Positions 6,462 through 11,609 of a stretch of DNA of 11,609 nucleotides are shown here, one piece after another. This DNA is from Microcaldota archaeon (lineage in GTDB: Archaea > Micrarchaeota > Micrarchaeia > Anstonellales > Bilamarchaeaceae), in NCBI GenBank assembly GCA_013331535.1, contig DUGF01000078.1, positions 489 through 12,097 on the forward strand. The letters run 5' to 3'. Below the pieces are notes generated by a model. It ran no database searches, had not been told where the DNA came from, and was given only the letters and a program-made list of their open reading frames with translations. Within the stretch, counting starts at the first letter, position 1; every line of letters begins with the position of its first letter. The translations under genes and the position numbers were made by a program.

Positions 6462-7193
6462 CTACTTCACTGCAATTCTTCCCTTCATATTCGGGTGGAA
6501 CGTGCAGCTGTATTCGTATGAACCAACCGTGGTCATCTTTACAGCCTTGGATTCCCCGCTTTTTATAGAACCCGTGTCAAAGCCATCCTTACCATTCTTC
6601 GTGGCCGTGTGGGGCATCTTTCCAACGTTTTCCCATACAATTGTATCCCCGACTGCAATGGTTATGTCCTTTGGCTCATAGCTGAATTCATTTACCTTTA
6701 CTTTGAAAACCTCTCCTTCCTTTGGTTTTGCCTTTTCAACAGTAAAAGCAGCGGTTTTCATTATTTTCGGGATGTAGGATGTGTGATCATTGTTTACCAG
6801 TTCCACATTGAGAGTATGTTCCCCTAATTGAATATTCTGAAGCGTGTATGTCTTGCTTGCAACCACGATTGATTTTCCATCATCTACCCAGATATGGAAG
6901 TGCCCTTCTCCTGCTTTTGCCTTTCCACTAGGGTTTTTTATAATGAGTCCGATGGTGCCGAGTGTTACTTTTACGTCTGCTGTTTCTCCATCTGTTGTTA
7001 TTGTTTCACCGCCATCTGGAGACATAATTGTGAATACCGGCCTTTTTGCAGTCGGAACGCTTTCGCTTCCACCGGTTTTTCCGGTTTTGTCCGTGGTTTT
7101 CGCAGTTTCCTGCGGTCCACCAAGGTTTATACATCCAGCCAATAAAATTCCAAAAACAAGCAAAATCGCTACAAGCAGCTTTCCATTGTTCAT
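6462..7193 (-). CDS. cupredoxin-domain lipoprotein (blue copper protein, two domains)
   Basis: Membrane-anchored extracytoplasmic copper protein, probably an electron carrier. The signal peptide has N-terminal MNNGK, a hydrophobic run, and lipobox LLAGC with Cys21 as the lipidation site. A low-complexity Thr/Lys/Gly linker follows (~28-50). Domain 1 (~53-152) carries GEGHFHIWVDDGK and GEHTLNVELVNNDH, resembling DUF4399-type domains of copper-related proteins. Domain 2 (~161-243) is plastocyanin-like with type 1 copper ligands His195 (MPHTAT), Cys230, His233 and Met236 (YSCTFHPNM). The ATG at 7193 was chosen over one 22 codons upstream because it directly precedes the signal peptide and follows a GGTG Shine-Dalgarno (minus strand, 7199-7202). 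It is divergent from endA. Confidence 0.92.
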   Translation of the reverse strand: MNNGKLLVAILLVFGILLAGCINLGGPQETAKTTDKTGKTGGSESVPTAKRPVFTIMSPDGGETITTDGETADVKVTLGTIGLIIKNPSGKAKAGEGHFHIWVDDGKSIVVASKTYTLQNIQLGEHTLNVELVNNDHTSYIPKIMKTAAFTVEKAKPKEGEVFKVKVNEFSYEPKDITIAVGDTIVWENVGKMPHTATKNGKDGFDTGSIKSGESKAVKMTTVGSYEYSCTFHPNMKGRIAVK

Positions 7194-7234
7194 AATAACA
7201 CCAATCCTTATTCTTTCTAATCTCTCGCACCAAT

Positions 7235-7246
7235 GTTTTTTAATCC
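7235..7246. promoter_or_regulatory. shared divergent TATA-like element between cupredoxin and endA
   Basis: GTTTTTTAATCC reads as TTTTTAATC about 27 nt upstream of the endA GTG (leaderless), and as GATTAAAAAAC on the other strand about 42-53 nt upstream of the cupredoxin ATG (leader ~15-20 nt, room for its GGTG). It is the only TATA-like candidate properly spaced for both genes. Confidence 0.4.
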
Positions 7247-7267
7247 TGTCGTCCCACATTTATACTT

Positions 7268-8449
7268 GTGATTAGGTTAGAACTTAACCGGAAAAGCGGG
7301 GAGATATGTGTTAAGGAAGCAGAAGACGTTTCTTCCCTTTCAAACGGTTTTTACGGGCGTATGCGCAAAGGTATAATCTATCTTGAACCAGAAGAAGTAT
7401 TGTATATAATGGATATCCGCAATGGCAAATGCTTTGACGAAAGCGGAAACACATTTTCATTCAACGATGTAGCCGAATTTTATGCAAAAAATCCAAAAGC
7501 GCTTGCCCGCTATCTTACGTATAAGGATTGGCGTGACAAAGGCCTTATTCTTCGCAATGCTACTGAAGTTAAAAGTGACGGGAGCTATGGCCGGGGCGGC
7601 GCAAAGCGGTACAAATCAGAAAAATTAAAACTGGATTCTTACTCATTCACCGGTCTCTTTTTCCCTGATGATCTTCTTACGATTGTTGATGATGAGCTTG
7701 TTGGAAAAGACCTTTACGAAAAATACTGGATTGGCCAGTTCGGAACATACAAAGCCGCGCATCGCGGGAAAATCGCCAAGCTTGATGTATATGAAACGAT
7801 TTACCTTGCAAAACATGGAGGCCTGAGTCTGAGAAACGCGAAGCTTGATTCGGTAATCGCCGCGGCCGACGAGCGCATCAAATATTTTGAAGACATGTAC
7901 GCGGTTTATGAGGACTGGCGCAAGCGTGGGTATGTAATCAAAACCGGTTTCAAATTCGGAACCCATTTCAGGATTTATTTCCCAGGGGCATCTCCAATTC
8001 GCGAGGGGGATGAATGGATGCATTCCCGCCATGTTATTCACGTGTTCCCGCGAAAAAGCAAATTGATTATTTCAGAATGGGCGCGCGCGATTCGTGTTGC
8101 GCATTCAGTGAAAAAAACATTCATTCTTGCGATTCCTGGAAAAAAACTCGACATAAAAGTAAATCCTAAGCATCCGCGCCTTGATTTTCTCCTCTACCAT
8201 CGTAAAAAAGATGGAATAGAAAATCCAAAGGAGAATTCGCCCAAATATTTCATGCTATCGCTTACCGAGGATGAGTATATCGGCGGAGAGGAATTAGCCA
8301 AGGCATTGTTTGAATGCAAACATTTTGAATTGGATATGCTGATGGCAATTTCAGACCGGGAAAGTTCAGTTACGTACTATGCAATAAAACGTCTTGATCT
8401 TCCCGGAAGCGAGTATGAATATTTTGAGATTGAATGGGTCCAGCCGTGA
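7268..8449 (+). CDS. endA: tRNA splicing endonuclease, three-unit (epsilon2-type)
   Basis: Cuts bulge-helix-bulge motifs to remove introns from tRNAs. The 393 aa are far longer than the ~180-aa homotetrameric form and match the ARMAN-type epsilon2 layout. A non-catalytic alpha-like unit (~1-125) includes GFYGRMRKGIIYLEPEEVLY and YLTYKDWRDKGLILRN. A catalytic alpha unit (~150-292) includes YWIGQFG, YEDWRKRGYVIKTGFKFGTHF, Tyr237 in FRIY, His252 in HSRHVIHVF and Lys282/283 in AHSVKKTF, the Tyr-His-Lys triad. A beta-like C-terminal unit (~300-393) ends in FEIEWVQP. The two YxDWRxxGxxI blocks show internal duplication. The start is a GTG spaced 27 nt from the TATA element, with no ATG alternative upstream. 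The last 26 bases recur 58 bp downstream. Confidence 0.94.
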   Translation: MIRLELNRKSGEICVKEAEDVSSLSNGFYGRMRKGIIYLEPEEVLYIMDIRNGKCFDESGNTFSFNDVAEFYAKNPKALARYLTYKDWRDKGLILRNATEVKSDGSYGRGGAKRYKSEKLKLDSYSFTGLFFPDDLLTIVDDELVGKDLYEKYWIGQFGTYKAAHRGKIAKLDVYETIYLAKHGGLSLRNAKLDSVIAAADERIKYFEDMYAVYEDWRKRGYVIKTGFKFGTHFRIYFPGASPIREGDEWMHSRHVIHVFPRKSKLIISEWARAIRVAHSVKKTFILAIPGKKLDIKVNPKHPRLDFLLYHRKKDGIENPKENSPKYFMLSLTEDEYIGGEELAKALFECKHFELDMLMAISDRESSVTYYAIKRLDLPGSEYEYFEIEWVQP

Positions 8450-8453
8450 GCTG
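8428..8453 (+). repeat. direct repeat copy 1 (3' end of endA)
   Basis: First copy of a 26-bp repeat (23/26 identical to the copy at 8486-8511). It encodes the last residues IEWVQP, the TGA stop and four following bases of endA. Confidence 0.85.
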
Positions 8454-8485
8454 GCCCCATGCTCTCGAAAATCCCCGAGTTTCTC

Positions 8486-8511
8486 GATTGAATGGGTGCA
8501 ACCGTAAGCTG
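8486..8511 (+). repeat. direct repeat copy 2: orphan duplicate of the endA 3' end
   Basis: Reads as IEWVQP plus a TAA stop in its own frame (offset 58, not a multiple of 3). The three differences from copy 1 are GTC/GTG (Val), CAG/CAA (Gln) and TGA/TAA (stop), so all are synonymous. Upstream of the copy, endA similarity fades after a few bases (a preceding Phe codon region), so it is not a functional gene. It looks like a leftover tail of a second or replaced endA allele. Confidence 0.75.
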
Positions 8512-8516
8512 ATCTG

Positions 8517-8534
8517 CTTGAACTGCGGTTCAAG
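8517..8534 (+). other. perfect 7-bp hairpin downstream of endA
   Basis: CTTGAAC (8517-8523) pairs perfectly with GTTCAAG (8528-8534) around a TGCG loop. It is one of two hairpins in the 143-nt gap between the convergent endA and 8593-9333 genes. Confidence 0.5.
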
Positions 8535-8552
8535 TCTCTCGAGCATAGCTCT

Positions 8553-8570
8553 CGATCCGTGGATCGTTTT
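8553..8570 (+). terminator. hairpin with T-tract, likely endA terminator
   Basis: CGATCC (8553-8558) pairs with GGATCG (8561-8566) and is followed directly by TTTT. A 5-bp stem with a 4-nt loop is the realistic fold. It sits between converging genes, 23 nt from the stop of the minus-strand gene, fitting a transcription end for endA. Confidence 0.4.
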
Positions 8571-8592
8571 GCGTTTCCAGTTTCGGATGTTT

Positions 8593-9333
8593 TCAGTCTT
8601 CCTTTGCCATTTCTTTGACTCTTTTTACAAACTCCCGTTTATCTACTTCCACCGAGAAGTTTGCTGGAAATTCTGCTTCAAGAATAGTTTCGCACATACG
8701 CATTTCAAGGAAGAAACCAGCATACTGCGCTATTCTTCTTATTTTAGTGAATCTTTCTGCGATTTTTTCAATCTGCACAGCCTGTTCCTCGGGAGGATTT
8801 GTTTGTATTCCGTAGGCTATCCCTATTTTTCTTAAGTCACGTCCATCGTGAAATCCTGCGAGATGTCCATATTCGTATTCAAGATAAAGAAAATACTCGT
8901 TACCCCACCCATTTGGCGGCGCTTTGTTATATGGAAACTCCCTGACAAGGAGGTCACTAAGTTGTTTGGTGGTGAGTACAGTTCTCTGTTTCTTTGCGTC
9001 ATCCAATATAGAATTAAGCCGTCTTCCGAAGGCGAACACATCGACTTCTTGTGCTGCAGGTTCTTTCTGCCGTATTCTACGCAAAGGTGCGTTATCTTTA
9101 TTTTCACACAATGTGCAATCTGCCAGAAGTCCAGTTACGAATTCTCTTTGTTCATTAGTTAGCGCTGAAAACGGCTTTATAGGATTTCTATCAAGCATTC
9201 TTTCATAAAATAAGTCCTCTATTCTTTCTAACTGCGCTCCCCGCGCCAAAATTCGCAATGAACGTATGCGCGTTTCGCATCTTCCAAACCAGATCGAGCC
9301 GCCCTCGGCTACTTGCAATCTTTTGGCAAGCAT
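8593..9333 (-). CDS. hypothetical protein (246 aa), unrecognised
   Basis: I do not recognise a family. The long open frame has ordinary protein composition. Visible features: Arg-rich helix-like segments (~19-47); a CxxC pair, Cys73 and Cys76 in DCTLCENK (~72-79), which alone is too little to claim a zinc site; and a central stretch LTTKQLSDLLVREFPYNKAPP (120-140) that could be a helix-turn-helix-like or helical unit. An aromatic region WGNEYFLYLEYEYGHLAGFHDGRD follows (143-166). The end is charged and helical (KREFVKRVKEMAKED). There is no signal peptide and no membrane segment. The start is the first ATG. No close TATA is obvious; a TATA-like run near 9394-9402 would give a ~35-nt leader. 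It is convergent with endA and divergent from the 9427 gene. Confidence 0.65.
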   Translation of the reverse strand: MLAKRLQVAEGGSIWFGRCETRIRSLRILARGAQLERIEDLFYERMLDRNPIKPFSALTNEQREFVTGLLADCTLCENKDNAPLRRIRQKEPAAQEVDVFAFGRRLNSILDDAKKQRTVLTTKQLSDLLVREFPYNKAPPNGWGNEYFLYLEYEYGHLAGFHDGRDLRKIGIAYGIQTNPPEEQAVQIEKIAERFTKIRRIAQYAGFFLEMRMCETILEAEFPANFSVEVDKREFVKRVKEMAKED

Positions 9334-9393
9334 GATTCGTTTATGTTCAGGTAGTTTCTAAATGACTTTCTTAATCCCCTCGTGTCTATCAAC

Positions 9394-9402
9394 GTTTAAA
9401 AA
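9394..9402 (+). promoter_or_regulatory. TATA box for the 9427 gene
   Basis: GTTTAAAAA is centred 29 nt upstream of ATG 9427, which decides that start over a TTG seven codons further upstream (9406), because transcription would begin near 9423-9427. Confidence 0.5.
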
Positions 9403-9426
9403 TGTTTGTCATTAAATGAATCGAGT

Positions 9427-9885
9427 ATGTCATCGACCTATATGCTCGCAGAAAGGAATTTTAGAAGTACTGTTCAGGCCGGCATGCCGCGAACTGCGCG
9501 CGCCCTTAACGATTTACAACGATTTCTTTTGGACCGAACGACTAGATTTGGGTGCATTGCCATTAAACCTGGGGATGCAGCGCAAGTACGCGAAACCATT
9601 ACTGAAGCCAGAATTGCCTGCAGCGCTGAAAGGAAGATAGTTCTTGATTCCATTAGATCAACTGAAGTAACGGGTGTGCCTTTAGTATGTATGAAAGGTA
9701 CTGGTGACTCGATTTCCGGAACCGAAATTCTAGAACCAGTAATCAAAGATTCAGGTAAGTGGGCATTACCATTTCGTCTTCTTATTGGACATCAAACTTT
9801 AGATGGTTTCGGAACAATGATCGAGAGAATCGCTCGAAGAATAGAACGTGATCTAAAAACGATTGAGGAAAGGCTCGAACGATAA
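9427..9885 (+). CDS. hypothetical protein (152 aa), unrecognised
   Basis: No family recognised. The start is ATG 9427 because it lies 29 nt from the TATA box; a TTG at 9406 would extend the frame by 7 residues but would lie upstream of the predicted transcript. Seen: mixed alpha/beta character in residues ~35-120 (GCIAIKPGD, RKIVLDSI, GVPLVCMKGTGD), then a C-terminal helix of ~30 residues rich in Arg and Glu (TMIERIARRIERDLKTIEER), probably amphipathic or coiled-coil. There is no signal peptide, membrane segment or catalytic signature. It is divergent from the 8593-9333 gene with a 93-nt gap. Codon choice seems slightly less uniform than in the housekeeping genes to the left, but I have not quantified this. 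Confidence 0.65.
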   Translation: MSSTYMLAERNFRSTVQAGMPRTARALNDLQRFLLDRTTRFGCIAIKPGDAAQVRETITEARIACSAERKIVLDSIRSTEVTGVPLVCMKGTGDSISGTEILEPVIKDSGKWALPFRLLIGHQTLDGFGTMIERIARRIERDLKTIEERLER

Positions 9886-10031
9886 ATCCCTTCCACAGCA
9901 ACTATCCAATAAATAAAATATAATATTGATTTTAATAAAGATGCGCCATCTCAGAATCGCGAAAAATGCGGCTTTAGTTTTTAGTGCGTGAAATGATAAA
10001 TTGGAGCATAGTCTGTTTTAGGTTTCGGTTT
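9886..10031. other. AT-rich intergenic stretch
   Basis: It holds a TATA-like AAAATATAATATTG near 9916-9929 but no start codon with a credible frame at the expected distance. The long plus-strand frame from 9984 is antisense to the lipoprotein gene and looks like a shadow. No tRNA or clear box C/D RNA was found. Confidence 0.3.
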
Positions 10032-10589
10032 TCATTTTCTTTCAGGAACAAACTTTACGATTCTTTCTGCCCCAGCCTCGCTTTTCACTTTCATTACGCA
10101 GCCATTGTCCCCCGAGCAGCCTATGAATGCGACATCCTTTCCACGAACCAATGCGATTTCGTATTCCCTGCTTTCTCATGTATACGGGAACATTGCCAGT
10201 TCTTTGCCCGAATCCTCAAAAGCCCTGATTCTATAGAGGCTACTCCCGCCTCGGGTAAAATAATATATCCAACCCTCGGCCGTGAGAAGAAAGACCTTGT
10301 TTCTGCTTTCTGTTGCACTCACAATCGTCCCGATAATGAAGTTTTTTTCCGGGGTGTTCTTCCATTCTCTCCAGTTTTCCCCAATTTTTCTTGCCCGTAT
10401 CATTCCCGGAGTTGCTATTACCATGAGGTCGTCATTCGGATTCATAGGATGATAGATAAATCTCTTGGCGTTTGCTTGATTTGTTCCGGCACTTTCAATT
10501 AATCCCGGATATTGTGGCATAACAGTTGGCTTTGAAGTTCCGCATGCCATAGCCGCGGCAACAGCCGTTCCAAGTAAAATCCTGCGCAT
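10032..10589 (-). pseudogene. lipoprotein gene with an in-frame TGA (broken or recoded)
   Basis: Encodes a short signal peptide, MRRILLGTAVAAAMAC, with Cys16 as a likely lipidation site, so the product would be a surface-exposed lipoprotein. Translation to the first stop gives 137 aa ending at a TGA (10176-10178). The same frame then continues for 47 protein-like codons (EYEIALVRGKDVAFIGCSGDNGC, then KSEAGAERIVKFVPERK) to a second TGA at 10032-10034. Strand-and-turn patterns such as RKIGENWREW, NKVFLLTAEGWIYYF and SLYRIRAF recall beta-propeller-like repeats; this is a loose impression. TGA ends other genes here (nre, ferredoxin, endA), so it is a real stop codon in this organism. Nonsense mutation is the simplest explanation; readthrough or sequencing error are alternatives. 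It may also simply be a shorter intact gene, 10176-10589. Confidence 0.6.
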
Positions 10590-10610
10590 GATATACGTTG
10601 TTTTACAATA

Positions 10611-10620
10611 TGGTTAAATC
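10611..10620 (-). promoter_or_regulatory. TATA-like box for the lipoprotein gene
   Basis: Minus-strand GATTTAACCA is centred ~27 nt upstream of ATG 10589, the spacing seen for leaderless genes elsewhere in the window. The promoter appears intact even though the reading frame is interrupted. Confidence 0.4.
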
Positions 10621-10635
10621 TCTTTCTTATTTACA

Positions 10636-10719
10636 TCAAGAAATAATTTTTTCTATGCCATCCAGGTAATCATTCGGCCATTTCATCTCAAAATTACCAG
10701 TCGAGGTTGAACGTTTCAT
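10636..10719 (-). CDS. possible 27-aa small ORF or gene relict
   Basis: An ATG preceded by GGG opens a 27-residue frame that ends with TGA and contains NFEMKWPNDYLDGIEKIIS, an unusually protein-like stretch for spacer DNA. The frame is open 11 codons further upstream without a start. The minus-strand reading of the TATA element at 10752-10760 lies ~37 nt upstream. KWPND is also a biotin-protein ligase signature, but nothing else of that enzyme is present. Could be a microprotein, the tail of a decayed gene, or chance. Confidence 0.25.
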   Translation of the reverse strand: MKRSTSTGNFEMKWPNDYLDGIEKIIS

Positions 10720-10751
10720 CCCAGCGTTAGAAAATAGCGCTGAGAGAAAAC

Positions 10752-10760
10752 GTTATAAAC
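10752..10760 (+). promoter_or_regulatory. TATA box for the nucleotidyltransferase gene
   Basis: GTTATAAAC is centred ~25 nt upstream of ATG 10781, nearly the same sequence and spacing as the element at 2504-2512. No Shine-Dalgarno lies before the ATG, so the transcript is probably leaderless and begins the two-gene unit 10781 to beyond 11609. Confidence 0.55.
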
Positions 10761-10780
10761 CTGTGCGTTGAATACTTATA

Positions 10781-11422
10781 ATGAACATTCACGAAATGAA
10801 GTATAATCTTGCCATTGGTGCCGCAAGAGTTATCTTTACAGAAATCAAAGGTGCGATATTTTGCGGAGGAACAGCACTGAATACTTTTTATTTGAACTAT
10901 CGCTATTCCGAGGATCTTGATATCGGATACATCTCAGCAAATCCGAAAGCGCGGATAGAAACCCTGCTTGAAAAAAACGGTTACAAAATCGGAAGAACAG
11001 GGATGAAGATACGCGATATTATCACAGGTGAAGGCACGGAAATCAAAATGGATATCTTTGAATACGAGCCGATTACCGGTATCGTTAGCAAGGATTTGCA
11101 GGGTGTGAGCGTCAACACGTTGTCGTCAGAGGAATTCACGCTTTCAAAAACAATTTCTTTTATGACACGCGAGGACAAAAACGGATTGGTAAGGGACGCG
11201 TATGATTTGTATAAACTTAGTGATATCCTGAATGTTTTTAGTGTGGTTAAAAAATACAAAACAAAAATTCGTCGTAAGGTTGATGTAGTGCAGCACAACT
11301 TCATGACGTTCTATGAGAATCTCAAGTATGCGTCTATTGCAGTTGAACCGCTGCTCAAAAGCCCTGTTGACCATGATGCAGTAGAGAATTTCATGAGAAA
11401 GATCGAAAAGTTGATGCTATGA
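10781..11422 (+). CDS. AbiEii/AbiGii-type nucleotidyltransferase (toxin-like)
   Basis: Belongs to the nucleotidyltransferase family that includes AbiEii toxins of type IV abortive-infection systems, whose members can modify tRNA or other targets. Motifs seen: CGGTALN with Gly29, Gly30 and Thr31; RYSEDLDIGY (41-50) with catalytic acids Asp45 and Asp47; KMDIFEYE with a third acid at Asp91; Lys123 in LSKTISF; and RDAYDLYKL (138-146), the conserved RDxYDL motif. The C-terminal ~65 residues are helical and basic. At 213 aa it is a compact member. Its stop overlaps the next start (ATGA, 11419-11422), indicating translational coupling. No AbiEi-like antitoxin lies upstream, where one is usual; the coupled downstream gene is the only candidate partner. 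Function as a toxin is inferred from family and context. Confidence 0.87.
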   Translation: MNIHEMKYNLAIGAARVIFTEIKGAIFCGGTALNTFYLNYRYSEDLDIGYISANPKARIETLLEKNGYKIGRTGMKIRDIITGEGTEIKMDIFEYEPITGIVSKDLQGVSVNTLSSEEFTLSKTISFMTREDKNGLVRDAYDLYKLSDILNVFSVVKKYKTKIRRKVDVVQHNFMTFYENLKYASIAVEPLLKSPVDHDAVENFMRKIEKLML

Positions 11423-11609
11423 ACAGATCTGTGCAGATAAAAGTTATGCCGATAAGCGGCTCAATAGTCACAAAACTCGAGTTGATCCATATCGTGGGGG
11501 CTAAAATTGCTAAAAAGATGTGCGACGAGCTTGCAGTTTTTCCAACCCAATTCAAAGGCGTTTATTATATTCCGTTTGAAACCGAAAGAAAGGCATTCTA
11601 TATTACATA
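11419..11609 (+). CDS. unrecognised protein coupled to the nucleotidyltransferase, 3'-truncated
   Basis: The ATG is part of the ATGA overlap with the preceding stop, so the two genes are almost certainly co-translated. The frame is open for all 63 visible codons to the window edge. The sequence starts MNRSVQIKVMPISGS, has a helix-like LELIHIVGAKIAKKMCDELAV (20-40), and then strand-like GVYYIPF and KAFYIT. I do not recognise a family from this fragment, and no wing-helix-turn-helix of the AbiEi type is evident. Position suggests a partner or antidote for the nucleotidyltransferase, but that is inference. Confidence 0.7.
   Translation, partial: MNRSVQIKVMPISGSIVTKLELIHIVGAKIAKKMCDELAVFPTQFKGVYYIPFETERKAFYIT

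Noticed and set aside
6844..7275. Plus-strand frame of 143 codons opposite the cupredoxin gene
   Set aside because: Composition (Pro/Ser/Val/Phe-rich) is that of a complement shadow; the minus-strand frame has a lipobox and copper ligands.
7643..8041. Minus-strand 132-codon frame inside endA
   Set aside because: Opposite the catalytic unit of a clearly recognised enzyme, with no start signals.
9950..10015. Box C/D guide RNA in the spacer after the 9427 gene
   Set aside because: A loose ATGATAA could pass for box C, but no CTGA box D lies at a proper distance.
10032..10178. Selenocysteine at the in-frame TGA
   Set aside because: No Cys-homologue context or SECIS-like stem was seen, and selenocysteine machinery is restricted to few archaeal lineages. 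Mutation or error is simpler.
9984..10502. Long plus-strand frame (172 codons)
   Set aside because: Antisense to the lipoprotein gene, rich in Cys, Phe, Ser and His as expected of a shadow frame, with no promoter or Shine-Dalgarno.
10636..10719. Biotin-protein ligase fragment because of KWPND
   Set aside because: Only five residues match; the surrounding signature and the rest of the enzyme are absent.
1..11609. CRISPR array, insertion sequence or transposase
   Set aside because: No regularly spaced repeats, no terminal inverted repeats with a transposase frame, and no target-site duplications were found. The only direct repeat of note is the two-copy endA tail.

Overview
The window reads as the chromosome of an archaeon, most likely a small-genome DPANN lineage (Micrarchaeota/ARMAN-like is my best guess; this is inference). 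The evidence is as follows. Most genes have a TATA-like box 25-35 nt upstream of a start codon with almost no leader. Others carry the archaeal Shine-Dalgarno core GGTGAT. There is an Nre-type archaeal DNA-repair protein ending in a PCNA-binding motif. The tRNA splicing endonuclease is about 390 residues long with three fused units, the epsilon2 architecture first described in ARMAN archaea. There is also a tRNA with an intron at an unusual site. Genes are short, tightly packed and sit on both strands, with overlapping convergent ends and shared divergent promoters.

Layout. 1-684: 3' part of pyrE (orotate phosphoribosyltransferase). 681-1079 (-): small helical hypothetical. 1178-2488: nre. 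2536-3150: protein resembling the N-lobe of a kinase fold. 3140-3670 (-): isochorismatase-like hydrolase. 3756-4058: small Gly-rich beta protein. 4159-4286: tRNA-Gly(GCC) interrupted in its D-loop by a 57-nt intron. 4554-6035: M17 leucyl aminopeptidase, followed at 6067-6342 by a [2Fe-2S] ferredoxin. 6462-7193 (-): cupredoxin lipoprotein. 7268-8449: endA (three-unit tRNA splicing endonuclease), followed by a duplicated copy of its own 3' end and terminator-like hairpins. 8593-9333 (-) and 9427-9885 (+): two unrecognised proteins. 10032-10589 (-): lipoprotein gene with an in-frame TGA. 10781-11422: AbiEii-type nucleotidyltransferase, translationally coupled (ATGA) to an unrecognised gene that runs off the right edge.

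How the parts fit. The left two thirds are mostly housekeeping: pyrimidine synthesis, DNA repair, peptide turnover, electron transfer and tRNA maturation. The clearest functional link is between the D-loop-intron tRNA-Gly and the broad-specificity endonuclease encoded 3 kb away that would be expected to splice it. The right end (8.4-11.6 kb) looks more accessory: orphan proteins, a broken or recoded lipoprotein gene, the duplicated endA tail and a possible toxin-antitoxin-like pair. The best candidates for something undescribed are that nucleotidyltransferase pair and the duplicated endA 3' end, whose three differences are all synonymous.
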